The notes under the pieces: generated by a model
Seen by the model: only the letters and a program-made list of their open reading frames with translations
Databases searched by the model: none
Told to the model about the DNA's origin: nothing
Shown: positions 28,609 to 38,349 of the stretch, in pieces
Layout: each line of letters begins with the position of its first letter
Numbering within the stretch: the stretch's first letter is position 1
Assembly (NCBI GenBank): GCA_047621305.1
Contig: JBLHNB010000011.1
Coordinates: 1 to 64,000 of the forward strand
Origin: Colwellia_A sp047621305
GTDB taxonomy: Bacteria; Pseudomonadota; Gammaproteobacteria; Enterobacterales; Alteromonadaceae
Length of the DNA stretch: 64,000 nt
Reading direction: 5' to 3'
Program-made: the position numbers and the translations under genes

Positions 28609-28826
28609 AAATTAAATAAAAATATAAATACGCTTTACTTTTAGATTAAGCGTAGAAGTAAATAATTAAAAATAAATTATTTACTGAAATGAATTGCTAT
28701 TGGAATGACTTTTTATTGAAGTGATTGTTGATTAATTTGAGAGTGGGACAAAAATAATGGAGAGTAAATAATACTTAAACTGACGACTTAAACGTTAATT
28801 TACAACAACTAGGCTCATTATATAAC

Positions 28827-29753
28827 TTATAGTTTACTGGGAGAATCAAAATAAACTTGGTTATGACGGATCATACTGGTAATTTCTAGTACATAATCAG
28901 AGCCACGCTCAGAGTATGGCAACAAACCTGTCGCTAATATTTTGGGGGTAAGCGGATGTTTTTGTGCTCTTAATTGTGCACGAATAGTTCGCAATACACG
29001 ATACGCCTGATTGGTATTTATATTATGTAAATAACGACGTACAGCGTCGTCAACACTGGCAAATTTTTCAACCTCATGTTTACCATCTATATCACGGCTA
29101 TTCGGCACCATACCGCAACCTTTTTTATAACACCAAATACCAAAAAAATTTAAACCAACACGCGCAAATCTAGATGTTCCCCATGCTGACTCATTGGCTG
29201 CTTGTACTAAAACTAATGAGCTTGGCACGATATCAACTCGAGCAAGTAATTCGTCAATTTTACTTAGCTGTGCCTGTTTTTTTTTGTTTTTATTTGCACT
29301 TTGAATTTTAGTTTTCGTTTTTATTTTGTTTTTTATTTTATATTGCTTGAGACGCTTTTTGAATAACGCTTTATCTTCCTGACTCAAACCTTGTTCAAGC
29401 AGTAGCTTTGCTTTCAGCGCTAATATCTCCGCTCGAATTAGCGTGATCTTATTATTTTCTGATGTGATGGCAGGTTTCATATAATTGAAAAATTGTCGCT
29501 TCTTTTCTTTTACATCACCTATATTAGCAAAGTCAGGTAACACCACTTTGTGCAAGGGAGCTTCAGCTAATTTAATGACTTTAGCCGTTTTAATAATGTG
29601 TTGTTTTGTAGAAAAATTAACTTTTGTGTCTAGTGGTTGTAACTTATCCGTTACTTTTGACTGATAAAATGGAGCAATTAATGAAACGATAAACAACAGA
29701 GAAAGTAACATACGAAAAGCCAGTGATAACGTTATATACCGTTGTTTAATCAT
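28827..29753 (-). CDS. Bax-like glucosaminidase-domain protein
   Basis: The 308-residue protein has one N-terminal membrane helix (about 12-30), a lysine-rich linker (about 130-165) and a C-terminal glucosaminidase domain. The likely catalytic residue is Glu188 in AANESAWGTSRFA. It matches the Bax family of E. coli and other gammaproteobacteria, putative peptidoglycan hydrolases in the periplasm. The linker is unusually repetitive, built of K/N/I/T repeats from A-rich DNA. The adjacent membrane-protein gene upstream is on the same strand and probably in one operon. Confidence 0.85.
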   Translation of the reverse strand: MIKQRYITLSLAFRMLLSLLFIVSLIAPFYQSKVTDKLQPLDTKVNFSTKQHIIKTAKVIKLAEAPLHKVVLPDFANIGDVKEKKRQFFNYMKPAITSENNKITLIRAEILALKAKLLLEQGLSQEDKALFKKRLKQYKIKNKIKTKTKIQSANKNKKKQAQLSKIDELLARVDIVPSSLVLVQAANESAWGTSRFARVGLNFFGIWCYKKGCGMVPNSRDIDGKHEVEKFASVDDAVRRYLHNINTNQAYRVLRTIRAQLRAQKHPLTPKILATGLLPYSERGSDYVLEITSMIRHNQVYFDSPSKL

Positions 29754-29774
29754 AGTCGTATTTCCCAGCTGTTA

Positions 29775-30575
29775 TTAAGCAGAGAAACTATCATTTTGTT
29801 GTGCTGCGATAGCTTCTTCGGTATGAAGTTTTAAACCAAAAATCTCACGATATAAAATTCCCTTCACATTGTAAAATAATGGCGCTAAATACGTAATAGA
29901 AAATAAAAATATCACAATACCAATAAATACAAATGAGCTTTTTGTTAAAATTAAAATAAACAAAGGTATTAATGACACGGCTAAAACTAACGTGAGTATA
30001 GAATAAAGGGTAAAAAGTTTAAACCATTGGAACCGTGTCGCTTTAATACATAGGACGATGGCTTTGAGTGGTGACATTTCTTTCTCTACCACTAAAGGAA
30101 TCGTTAATGACAAAGCAACTAGCAGAAATATACCCGGTAAATAAAGCATTGTTAGACCTAACGTGATCAACATTGACGATAAAATGGCACATACAGCAAC
30201 CCAACTACCTCTCTTTAAGAAAGAAAATATAAGCTTAGCATGTGTATTTACACGAATAGAGTGAAAGACGCCCATCATTTCAACACCGGCCAAAAATGGG
30301 GATATCGCCAAGGTAACAATGATATTCATTAAAGAACTCGATTGCGGATCACTAATAATATGTTCAATACCGCCCATAAAATTACTCGCAATTAAAACAA
30401 CCGTCATACCAATCAATAAAGAAAGTAAAAGACCTAAGTTAATTGAGACTCTTGATTGTAAAGTATATTGCCAAGCTTCTTTAATTACTGATGATACGTC
30501 GATAACGTATTCACCTTTTAATGCTTTTTCAATACTGCCGCCAACACTGATTACTGGCTCTTTTTCATCAGACAT
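29775..30575 (-). CDS. Uncharacterised integral membrane protein next to the Bax-like gene
   Basis: The 266-residue product has five or six strongly hydrophobic segments between about 45 and 240 and a short hydrophilic N-terminus. The segment PLVVEKEMSPLKAIVLCIKA resembles YciC/DUF975-type membrane proteins. I recall similar proteins annotated as lying next to bax in related genomes. It lies 21 bp upstream of the Bax-like gene on the same strand, which suggests cotranscription. The function is unknown. Confidence 0.7.
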   Translation of the reverse strand: MSDEKEPVISVGGSIEKALKGEYVIDVSSVIKEAWQYTLQSRVSINLGLLLSLLIGMTVVLIASNFMGGIEHIISDPQSSSLMNIIVTLAISPFLAGVEMMGVFHSIRVNTHAKLIFSFLKRGSWVAVCAILSSMLITLGLTMLYLPGIFLLVALSLTIPLVVEKEMSPLKAIVLCIKATRFQWFKLFTLYSILTLVLAVSLIPLFILILTKSSFVFIGIVIFLFSITYLAPLFYNVKGILYREIFGLKLHTEEAIAAQQNDSFSA

Positions 30576-30635
30576 TCGTTACCTAAATAATACATAAAGA
30601 AAAAAATTCGGCTGATTATACCTAACTTTCTAGCA

Positions 30636-31187
30636 TTATTCATGTTGTTCATGAATACGCTTCAATGCTTGTTCAAAAAACTGGCGACCTTTTTGTCGAG
30701 CAAGTTCGATATTATTAACGGGGATTTGTTCAGGATTTTTATAAACGGCTAAAACTCTGGCTAAACTCACTTCTCTAATAATATGAATCGTTGGATAGGG
30801 AGAACGATTGGTAAAATTAGCTGCGTCATCAAAATCATCTCCGGCAAATACATATTCTGGGTGAAAACTGGCTAATTGAAAAATCCCTTCAAAACCAGAC
30901 GAAGCAAGTACATCATTAGCAACATCAACTAGTTCAAGATATCGTTCAAAATGACGAAAAGCTGATGGGTAAATAATCAAACTCGTTTCTATTTCAGGAT
31001 TATTCTGTAAATAATGACATTGCTCAATTAATTCAAACATCGCCTTTTTAACTTTATTAAACGCAGATAAATGATAATGAATACTCTCATTTACTAATTC
31101 TTTTTTAGCAAAGGGACAAAAATTCAAACCAACAATAATTTCTTCAAGCCATTGCTGAGTTTGCATTACTTCGATAGGTTTTGACAT
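30636..31187 (-). CDS. DUF1415 family protein
   Basis: The 183-residue soluble protein matches the DUF1415 family in length and motifs. It opens with TQQWLEEIIVGLNFCPFAKK and contains LASFHPEYVFAG and NRSPYPTIHIIRE, which are conserved in that family. No catalytic activity is established. It lies upstream of the membrane-protein/Bax pair on the same strand, 60 bp away, and may share their transcript. Confidence 0.88.
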   Translation of the reverse strand: MSKPIEVMQTQQWLEEIIVGLNFCPFAKKELVNESIHYHLSAFNKVKKAMFELIEQCHYLQNNPEIETSLIIYPSAFRHFERYLELVDVANDVLASSGFEGIFQLASFHPEYVFAGDDFDDAANFTNRSPYPTIHIIREVSLARVLAVYKNPEQIPVNNIELARQKGRQFFEQALKRIHEQHE

Positions 31188-31221
31188 AACAAAAGGTATA
31201 AGTAGTAAATATTACAACGAT

Positions 31222-31296
31222 TATACCCAATAGCACCTTGATTAACTATCTGCTCATTTTTAATGGTTAAGATTAATCACTACGGCATTATCTTAA
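31222..31296 (+). repeat. Degenerate half copy of the MITE at 49333
   Basis: The stretch with ctgctcatttttaatg and cactacggcattat closely follows the left half of the element at 49333-49495 (ctgctctttttttaatg, aactacggcgttat), in the same order and spacing. The right half is missing. It lies between the DUF1415 gene and the pullulanase gene. Confidence 0.65.
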
Positions 31297-31382
31297 TATC
31301 CTCCATCCCTGCAAGTATATTGTCTACATCAATAACACAGTAGAGCACCCTTGCCCGTGATCAACTAATTTACTCTGCTATG

Positions 31383-34300
31383 TTACTCTACTATTTTACT
31401 CTGTTCTGCCATAACAAAGACCACACTACTCAACGCAGGTATAGAAAACCCTTCAGCCGTTGCGCTTGCTTTGAGGGCTTTTTTATCAACACCATTACCT
31501 TGTATTGAGTGGATTTGATACTGTTGAGCTTCTGCATAATCAAAAACCTGCATTTTGCTACTGGTATTAAAGAGCACAATGATACTTTGATAATGGTCAT
31601 CAACTTTATTACCTAACCTATCGTCAAGTTTCATCACTAAAAGTCCTATCTGCTCATCTTGATTGTTATTGGCTTTATCGCTATTTAAAAAACTCACTTT
31701 TTCAATAATATCTTGTTCGTTGGTTAATCTAAATAATGGTGAACTCATCCGTATGGCTAACATCTCTATAAATACATCACTGCTAAATTTAATGTGCTCA
31801 CCACTCACCTGATCTCGACCAGCATGCCCTTTTAATACTTTTTTAATTAACGGCCAATTTTCTCGATCTTTTTCCGCAGGTGGCAAACCTACGTTATAAA
31901 AGTTATCGCTCTTGGAAAAATCAACACGATTAAACCAGTCGCCGTAGTCATAACTGTCGCGAAGAAATGACTTAGACCGCATAAACTCTGAGCCCATGTG
32001 AATAAAAGGGATACCTTGAGCGAATAAGACAAAAGACAAGCTTTGCACATGCATTCTCACCCTATCCTCTGTTGAAACGTCGAACGGTAAACGGTATTGG
32101 CTGTTATCCCAAAGCGTTTGATTATCATGCTTAGAAACATAGTTAATGGTATCGGCGGGATCTAGCGCATAGCCTGTGGGCTGGTCACCATAAGGGATAT
32201 GTTTGCCCAGTATTTCTTTGCCATTACTCGCCCTTAAGGGGAAGTTGATTAAATTTCCTGCCAAGCCAATACGCAGTTGATCCATGCGTAGCAAATAATC
32301 TCTATGGATTTTTGCTTTGTTTTTTGTAAGCTGCTTACCTTTATAGCGTTCACCTTTGAACTGTTTATCTTGTAGCTGCTTTTCATTAGGAAAAGTTAGT
32401 AGGCCATTACCTACGCCCTGAGAGTCTCGCGTATTATTAACACCACCGCGAACGGCATCACGTAATCTATCTGAAAAAGTCCCTATTTCGCTGCCTCCGA
32501 GTTCTAACTGGCTGGCTTGCATAAATTGGCTATTATTTGCCACTTCACCAAAGTTCCAACCTTCGCCATAAAAGTAAGTATCACTATCGACTTGACGCAC
32601 AGCATCCCTTGCAGCCAACATCACGTTTTTAGGTTGATGTCCCATTAAGTCAAAACGAAAGCCATCAATTTTATAATCGCGAGCCCAAACAACTAACGAG
32701 TCTGTCATTAACTTTGCCATCATCACCCGTTCAGTGGCGGTATTATCACAGCAAGTCGATTGTTCAATAGCGCCTGTTAATGGGTGCAAACGGTGGTAAT
32801 ACGTAGGCACTATTTTATCTAATACGGCATTAGGCGCTAATCCTGCTTGGTGAGTATGGTTATAAACCACATCCATAATCACACGAAATCCCAGAGCATG
32901 TAAGTTTTGAACCATTTCTCTAAATTCAACTAAACGTGACACACCTTTGGCATCTACAGCATAACTTCCTTCTGGTACGGTGTAATGAAAAGGGTCATAA
33001 CCCCAGTTGTAGTTATCAATTGCGCGTAATTCGCTAACCAATTGTTGTGCTTGCTCGCCCTCAACCTCATAACTCATTAAAAGTGATTTTATCGACTGTT
33101 GCCCATCATAAGCTTGCTGACAAATACTGATATTCACTGTAATCGCGCAAACTTTAGCGAGGTTATCATCTATATCCAAGTGCTTACTGTCATCTTCATT
33201 GACCGTTGCAATATCAAAAGTAGGTAATAAGTGAATATTATTTAGCCCAGCCGCCTGCAGCGTTTTTAAATGTTGCATGCCATCAGAATTTTTCTCACCA
33301 AACGCTTTATATTTACCCTTAAAGTTAGGATCACTGAGGTGTTGTTCGTTAGCACTAAAATCACGAATATGCGTTTCATAAAAAACATTATCCTCGATAT
33401 TTTTTACGGTAGGTATTTGCTGAATAAGCCAGTTTTCTGGTTGCGTCGCTGCGTCATTTAAATCAACAACCTGTGAGAACAAACTATTAACAGATAAGCT
33501 TAAAGAGTATGGGTCGGTAACGGATAACGATTCAATTTTTTTTGATACCGGATGATAAACATTCACTTGATATTTATAATAAGCGTAACTCGCTGTGCTA
33601 TCTGATAATACCTGCCAAACACCTGTGTTGGTATCTTCTACCATCTCAAGTTTGCCACCTGAGACGGCCTCTAAATTATCATCAAAAAGCTGTACAGAAA
33701 CGGCTTGTGCTGTTGGCGCCCATAACTTAAAGCTAACAGCAGTGCTAACGCCCTTAGTTTCTTGATTTTTGATAATTGTTGCGCCTAAATCAGTCACTTC
33801 ATCAGCATCATTATCGCCTTGAGTATAAAAGGCATCGATTACCGCCCCAGTTTGTACATAAGCGATTTCTTTGGCTTGTTTAATTCCATTCGGGGAAGAT
33901 TCGATGGCGAGTACTATAACTTGTTGCTTCAACCAACGTTTACTTTGAACAGGCGTTAATTGCACGTTAAAGGCTTGAAAATCAGCTAAGTGAGGAAACT
34001 TTTTTGCCAATTTCTCAGGGAAACTAACCGGCAGTAAATCAATGCTGTTAAAGCCGTCTAATTTTTTGTTAAGTAGCTGGTATTGATAGTTGTTAACCGA
34101 CTTTGGTCGTACCAATAACTCTGCTGTTAACCAATGTGCTGAGCTATCACTGGGTAAATTAACTAGGTCTTTTACTTTAAAGGGACTCTTTTTAAAAACA
34201 TTATTTTCAAAGACACTTTCTTCAATCACATTTACCTCAGAATCTGCCTTAATATTTGTATTAGTTAAGACATTAACGCCCTGCTGACTTAAGGTGGAAG

Positions 34301-34412
34301 GTAGACTAGGTTTACTTGTTTCAGCGCATGCACTTACTAACAAAAAAGCAGAAAGCGCAATTTTTATTGCGCGATTAGGGTTTAAGACAATAAGAGCAGA
34401 AGACATCTTCAT
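31383..34412 (-). CDS. pulA: Pullulanase-type alpha-1,6-glucosidase, lipoprotein (GH13)
   Basis: The 1009-residue debranching enzyme cleaves alpha-1,6 links in pullulan, amylopectin and glycogen fragments. A lipoprotein signal (FLLVSACAE) tethers it to the envelope. An N-terminal pullulanase domain, a CBM48-like domain (about 215-300, FKLWAPTAQAVSVQLFDD) and the GH13 barrel follow. Catalytic residues are Asp588 (GFRFDLMGH), Glu617 (FYGEGWNFG) and Asp763 (SKHDNQTLW). It is divergent from the TonB-dependent receptor gene, and one ATACGTAT operator lies about 80 bp upstream of its start. Confidence 0.93.
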   Translation of the reverse strand: MKMSSALIVLNPNRAIKIALSAFLLVSACAETSKPSLPSTLSQQGVNVLTNTNIKADSEVNVIEESVFENNVFKKSPFKVKDLVNLPSDSSAHWLTAELLVRPKSVNNYQYQLLNKKLDGFNSIDLLPVSFPEKLAKKFPHLADFQAFNVQLTPVQSKRWLKQQVIVLAIESSPNGIKQAKEIAYVQTGAVIDAFYTQGDNDADEVTDLGATIIKNQETKGVSTAVSFKLWAPTAQAVSVQLFDDNLEAVSGGKLEMVEDTNTGVWQVLSDSTASYAYYKYQVNVYHPVSKKIESLSVTDPYSLSLSVNSLFSQVVDLNDAATQPENWLIQQIPTVKNIEDNVFYETHIRDFSANEQHLSDPNFKGKYKAFGEKNSDGMQHLKTLQAAGLNNIHLLPTFDIATVNEDDSKHLDIDDNLAKVCAITVNISICQQAYDGQQSIKSLLMSYEVEGEQAQQLVSELRAIDNYNWGYDPFHYTVPEGSYAVDAKGVSRLVEFREMVQNLHALGFRVIMDVVYNHTHQAGLAPNAVLDKIVPTYYHRLHPLTGAIEQSTCCDNTATERVMMAKLMTDSLVVWARDYKIDGFRFDLMGHQPKNVMLAARDAVRQVDSDTYFYGEGWNFGEVANNSQFMQASQLELGGSEIGTFSDRLRDAVRGGVNNTRDSQGVGNGLLTFPNEKQLQDKQFKGERYKGKQLTKNKAKIHRDYLLRMDQLRIGLAGNLINFPLRASNGKEILGKHIPYGDQPTGYALDPADTINYVSKHDNQTLWDNSQYRLPFDVSTEDRVRMHVQSLSFVLFAQGIPFIHMGSEFMRSKSFLRDSYDYGDWFNRVDFSKSDNFYNVGLPPAEKDRENWPLIKKVLKGHAGRDQVSGEHIKFSSDVFIEMLAIRMSSPLFRLTNEQDIIEKVSFLNSDKANNNQDEQIGLLVMKLDDRLGNKVDDHYQSIIVLFNTSSKMQVFDYAEAQQYQIHSIQGNGVDKKALKASATAEGFSIPALSSVVFVMAEQSKIVE

Positions 34413-34488
34413 AATAAATAAGTCGTTAAAATTGTTATAGCTATTAACTTAACCGTTCACAGATTATATAAATACCGGTTTCCCGCTA

Positions 34489-34504
34489 TTACATACGTAT
34501 TCAA
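34489..34504. promoter_or_regulatory. LacI-type operator, pullulanase side
   Basis: The 16-mer ttacatacgtattcaa carries the palindromic core ATACGTAT shared by seven sites in this locus. It is 77 bp upstream of the pullulanase start. Confidence 0.75.
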
Positions 34505-34705
34505 TATTGCGATGTTGGAATTACTCTTCTGCTAACGCGGTATTATCCCTATTTCATTAAGAACTATTTTAAACTATGGTCTACACCAATAAATAAATAT
34601 CCAGAGCCAAGAGTAATAATCAAATTCGTAAAATCAAAACACTTTTCTTCAACTGTTATTTATTTCTCTTCCAACTCAATGACGTGTTTATTTTTAAAAC
34701 AGCTA

Positions 34706-34721
34706 TTGCATACGTATTCAA
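34706..34721. promoter_or_regulatory. LacI-type operator, receptor side, first site
   Basis: The sequence ttgcatacgtattcaa fits the consensus TTGNATACGTATNCAA fully. It lies about 200 bp before the TonB-dependent receptor start. The next site is 41 bp away, about four helical turns. Confidence 0.8.
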
Positions 34722-34746
34722 TGAAATCTGAGTACATAGCTAGCCT

Positions 34747-34762
34747 TTGAATACGTATGCAG
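34747..34762. promoter_or_regulatory. LacI-type operator, receptor side, second site
   Basis: The sequence ttgaatacgtatgcag matches the consensus except at the last base. It pairs with the site at 34706 on the same helix face, which suggests cooperative binding. Confidence 0.8.
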
Positions 34763-34921
34763 CCTCTATTCATCTGTAATTTGCCCCTTTATATTAAGTT
34801 GTTCACAAAACATAACTAAATAAAACATTACTAAGTGAACCACTCAAAACATATTACTATTAGGCTAAAAGGAAGTTAGCCAATAAAAATTAATCACGGA
34901 TGGCTCGGGGGAGAATTTTCA

Positions 34922-37840
34922 ATGCTACATTTTAAACCAAGTAAAATGACATTAGCGCTACTTTCAAGTGGTTTAATCGCACTAAGCACACCAGCTTTCG
35001 CGGCAGAAACAGCTAAAACAACCAATAAAAATGCTGAAAAAGAAGTAGAAGTCATTCAAGTAACCGGTATTCGCGGCAGCTTAATTAAATCACAAGCAAT
35101 AAAAATGAGTAGTTCAACCATTGTTGAATCTATAACTGCTGAAGATATTGGTAAATTGCCTGACTCTTCTATTGCTGAGTCATTATCGCGTTTACCTGGC
35201 TTAGCGGGTGAGCGTAGCAACGGTCGTACATCCGGTGTCTCTATCCGTGGTTTTAAAGAAGACTTTGTTGGTACTTCTTTAAATGGCCGTGAAATAATTG
35301 GTATTGGCGATAACCGTGGTGTGGAATACGACTTATATCCTTCTGAAATCATGACGGGTGCGACGGTTTATAAATCTACCGAAGCTGACTTAATGGTTCA
35401 GGGGATCGGTGGTACGGTAGATTTACAAACTGTTCGTCCTTTAAACGCAGAAGAAACCATTACCCTTACTGGTAGCTATGAACTTGGTGAACAAGGATCA
35501 GACAACCCTGATTTTGATAATAAAGGTCATCGTGTAGCACTTACTTTTGTTGAAAAATTTGCAGATGATACGATTGGCTTAGCATTATCATTAGCAACTA
35601 CAGAATCACCAAACAATCAACGTAAATATGGTGTGTGGGGATATGGCACTAATGACGATGGCCAAACTTTACCCGTTGGTCTTGATTCACATTCAGTAAG
35701 TACTAAACTTGAACGTGATACTATATCTGCCATCATTCAATACCAACCAAACGATGACTTAAACGTTGTTTTTGATTTTTTAGATATAGATTATGCAGAT
35801 TCAGGTATATCGCGTGGGATCATTCAGCCATTCACAGCCTCTAATGTAACCGGCTCTGGAGTGAACTCAACGGGTACTGAAATCAACTCGAATCCGGTAT
35901 TCCGTACTGATCCAAGACAGAAAGAAGGTGCATTACAAGCTATAGGTTTAAATGTTGAGTACGCATTAACTGATGCTTGGTCTATTGAAGTTGATCTCGC
36001 GAACAGTACATCAGATAAACGTGATTTACGTGCTGAGTCTTATTCTGGCTTAGCTCGTTCAGGTGCGTTAACTAATGATCAATTAGGCTCTCGTGAATTT
36101 ATTATGAGTGATAGCGGTATATTCTTCACTGGTTCCAGCGGACTAGAAGCTTTAGAAGATCCTAGTTTATTACAATTGTCTGGCCCTCAAGCATGGGGTG
36201 GGGGAATGAAAAGTTTAGCCGATCAATTTGAAAGCGGCATATTAAGAGCTGATGGTACACCCTTTAATTATGAGAATGCTCAAGATGGCTTTTTGAATTT
36301 TGCTGATTTCAATGAAGAACTCACCACAGTTAAGTTTGAAGTAGTCGGTCGCTTAGCTTTTGATTTTGTAACTGATGTTACTTTTGGTTTTAATTATTCT
36401 GACCGCACTAAAGAAAAAGTAAATAAAGGTTTTTTTGCAACATCACCTTCATACCCTTTATCGACAAGTATTCCATCTGAATATGTTATAGGTAGCGCTG
36501 ATTTAACCTGGCTTGGGCTTGGGAATGTAGTAGCTTATGATGGACTTTCCCCTTTTAACGATGGTACTTATACCCTAAACGATGCGGGTTTACTTGAACC
36601 TGATCGTGTTGGTGATACCTATAAAGTAAAAGAGAAAGTTCTCACCTTATATGCAAAAGCTGATTTTGAAACTGAATTGGCCGGTATGCTGCTAACTGGT
36701 AATGTTGGTTTGCAGTATATAGATACTGATCAATCATCTACGGGGACTATTGGTGTTGTTGGTGCTAATTTTAAAGTGTGTGACGATAATAATGATAACG
36801 TAGTGGATGACGCTTGTTTTGTTGACGGCGGCGCTAAATATAGCCATGTATTACCCAGCTTAAACTTAAGTTTAGAAGTAGCTGACAGTCAATACGTTCG
36901 TTTTACGGCTAATAAAAGCATTAGTCGTCCACGTATTGACCAAATGAAAGCAGCTGGTTTTATTAAGTTTTCCCAAAATATTGACTTAATTTCGATACCA
37001 AATACTTTAGAGGCGGTCGATACGTTTGGCTCGCCATGGTCAAAGTCTTCAGGTAATCCTGAATTACGCCCATTAGAATCTAATAATGTAGATATTTCTT
37101 ATGAAAATTATTTTAGTGATGAAGGTTATTTTGCACTTACATTTTTCTATAAAGATATAACTAACTGGACACGTGATGGTGATCAAACCATTAATTTTCG
37201 TAATGATGAAACGAATGGAGGAGCAGATTACTTTATTCCGGGCTTCCATGATCGCGTAGCATCTGAAGATGGCCTTTTTGGACCTGCCGATGTGCCTTTT
37301 TCAGCCGGAGATACAATTTCACCGCCAGACTCTGGCACATTTACCTTCTTTGAAGATGGACTTAAAGGTACGGTGAAAGGTTATGAGCTAACCGCTAATA
37401 TCCCTTTTAACATTTTGGCTGATGCATTAGATGGTTTTGGTATTGCCGCGTCTAAAACCTATGTCGAGGCCACATTAGAAGATGGCACTGCTATCCCTGG
37501 TCAATCTGATCATTCGTACTCTGTGACCGCTTATTATCAAGTGAATGGTTTTGAGTTCCGTGTTGCGACTACCCAACGTTCAGGCTATCTTACTTATGAG
37601 CGTAGTGGTTCAAACAAAATAATTGATGCCACACGCGATGAAATTAGCCTAGTTGATGCACAAGTTAGTTATAACTTTAAGGATTCAGGTATAAGTTCAC
37701 TTGAGGGGTTGACCGTATCGTTATCAGGTACTAATTTAACCGATGAAGATGAAGAGACAATAGATGATAATACAGGTATTGTTTCATCTCGTCGTCAGTT
37801 TGGACCTACTTACTTGATGAACTTAAACTATTCATTCTAA
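34922..37840 (+). CDS. TonB-dependent outer-membrane receptor (alpha-glucan uptake)
   Basis: The 972-residue product has a signal peptide (LIALSTPAFAAE) and a TonB-box-like segment (VEVIQVTGIRGSLIKSQ). A plug domain (about 60-175) with DIGKLPDSSIAESLSRLPG follows, then a large 22-strand barrel ending YLMNLNYSF. This is the carbohydrate-type receptor class of Alteromonadales and Xanthomonas. It should import malto-oligosaccharides too large for porins, using TonB energy. A strong gggggag ribosome binding site precedes the ATG. Two operators lie upstream and two halogenase genes downstream. The substrate is inferred from the neighbours. Confidence 0.92.
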   Translation: MLHFKPSKMTLALLSSGLIALSTPAFAAETAKTTNKNAEKEVEVIQVTGIRGSLIKSQAIKMSSSTIVESITAEDIGKLPDSSIAESLSRLPGLAGERSNGRTSGVSIRGFKEDFVGTSLNGREIIGIGDNRGVEYDLYPSEIMTGATVYKSTEADLMVQGIGGTVDLQTVRPLNAEETITLTGSYELGEQGSDNPDFDNKGHRVALTFVEKFADDTIGLALSLATTESPNNQRKYGVWGYGTNDDGQTLPVGLDSHSVSTKLERDTISAIIQYQPNDDLNVVFDFLDIDYADSGISRGIIQPFTASNVTGSGVNSTGTEINSNPVFRTDPRQKEGALQAIGLNVEYALTDAWSIEVDLANSTSDKRDLRAESYSGLARSGALTNDQLGSREFIMSDSGIFFTGSSGLEALEDPSLLQLSGPQAWGGGMKSLADQFESGILRADGTPFNYENAQDGFLNFADFNEELTTVKFEVVGRLAFDFVTDVTFGFNYSDRTKEKVNKGFFATSPSYPLSTSIPSEYVIGSADLTWLGLGNVVAYDGLSPFNDGTYTLNDAGLLEPDRVGDTYKVKEKVLTLYAKADFETELAGMLLTGNVGLQYIDTDQSSTGTIGVVGANFKVCDDNNDNVVDDACFVDGGAKYSHVLPSLNLSLEVADSQYVRFTANKSISRPRIDQMKAAGFIKFSQNIDLISIPNTLEAVDTFGSPWSKSSGNPELRPLESNNVDISYENYFSDEGYFALTFFYKDITNWTRDGDQTINFRNDETNGGADYFIPGFHDRVASEDGLFGPADVPFSAGDTISPPDSGTFTFFEDGLKGTVKGYELTANIPFNILADALDGFGIAASKTYVEATLEDGTAIPGQSDHSYSVTAYYQVNGFEFRVATTQRSGYLTYERSGSNKIIDATRDEISLVDAQVSYNFKDSGISSLEGLTVSLSGTNLTDEDEETIDDNTGIVSSRRQFGPTYLMNLNYSF

Positions 37841-37860
37841 ATAAGTAGATATTCTCAAAG

Positions 37861-37893
37861 ACCTCATAGTCGAATGGCTTGAGGTTTTTTTTT
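37861..37893 (+). terminator. Terminator after the TonB-dependent receptor gene
   Basis: A stem acctca/tgaggt, with a 13-base loop, is followed by a run of nine T. It lies 21 bp after the receptor stop and would separate the receptor from the halogenases. Confidence 0.75.
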
Positions 37894-37946
37894 ATATTTT
37901 AAAAGGTTCAATAGAATTAATACAGCTGATGTTAATTATTAAATAC

Positions 37947-38260
37947 TATACCCATCACACTTCAAGATGCAGTTTCAGAGCTAAGCTAGGAAATCAGAGC
38001 AAGGCACGATACGATGAGAATGGTCATTCCCTTATCAAGTATCGTAACGCTGAACTGGTTTTCTAGCTTAGCTCCCTACGGGCAAGGCGATAAAGGGTCA
38101 TCTCCGGCGTTATTGATTTAGACAATATTCCCACACGGATGTGAGACAGTAGGATAATGCAGGAGCAATTATCGAGAATAACTATTCTCTGCAATCAATG
38201 CCTTGGAGCTACCCCTTATTCGACTTGCTGAAATCTGCATCTTGAAGTGTGACGGGTATA
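37947..38260. mobile_element. MITE-like element with 25-bp terminal inverted repeats
   Basis: The ends tatacccatcacacttcaa (37947) and its counterpart at 38236-38260 are inverted repeats of 25 bp with one mismatch. The 314-bp body has no open frame but is highly structured: agctaagctaggaaa at 37979 pairs with ttttctagcttagct at 38059, and acgatac at 38006 with gtatcgt at 38039. This fits a non-autonomous miniature element. It sits between the receptor terminator and the first halogenase gene. Confidence 0.8.
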
Positions 38261-38349
38261 TATAACCCTTTGTAGAGATTTAGGTATTTGATTAAGGTTA
38301 ATCACTAGGTTATACAATCAAAAACAACAAATATTGTGAGTAATAAAAC

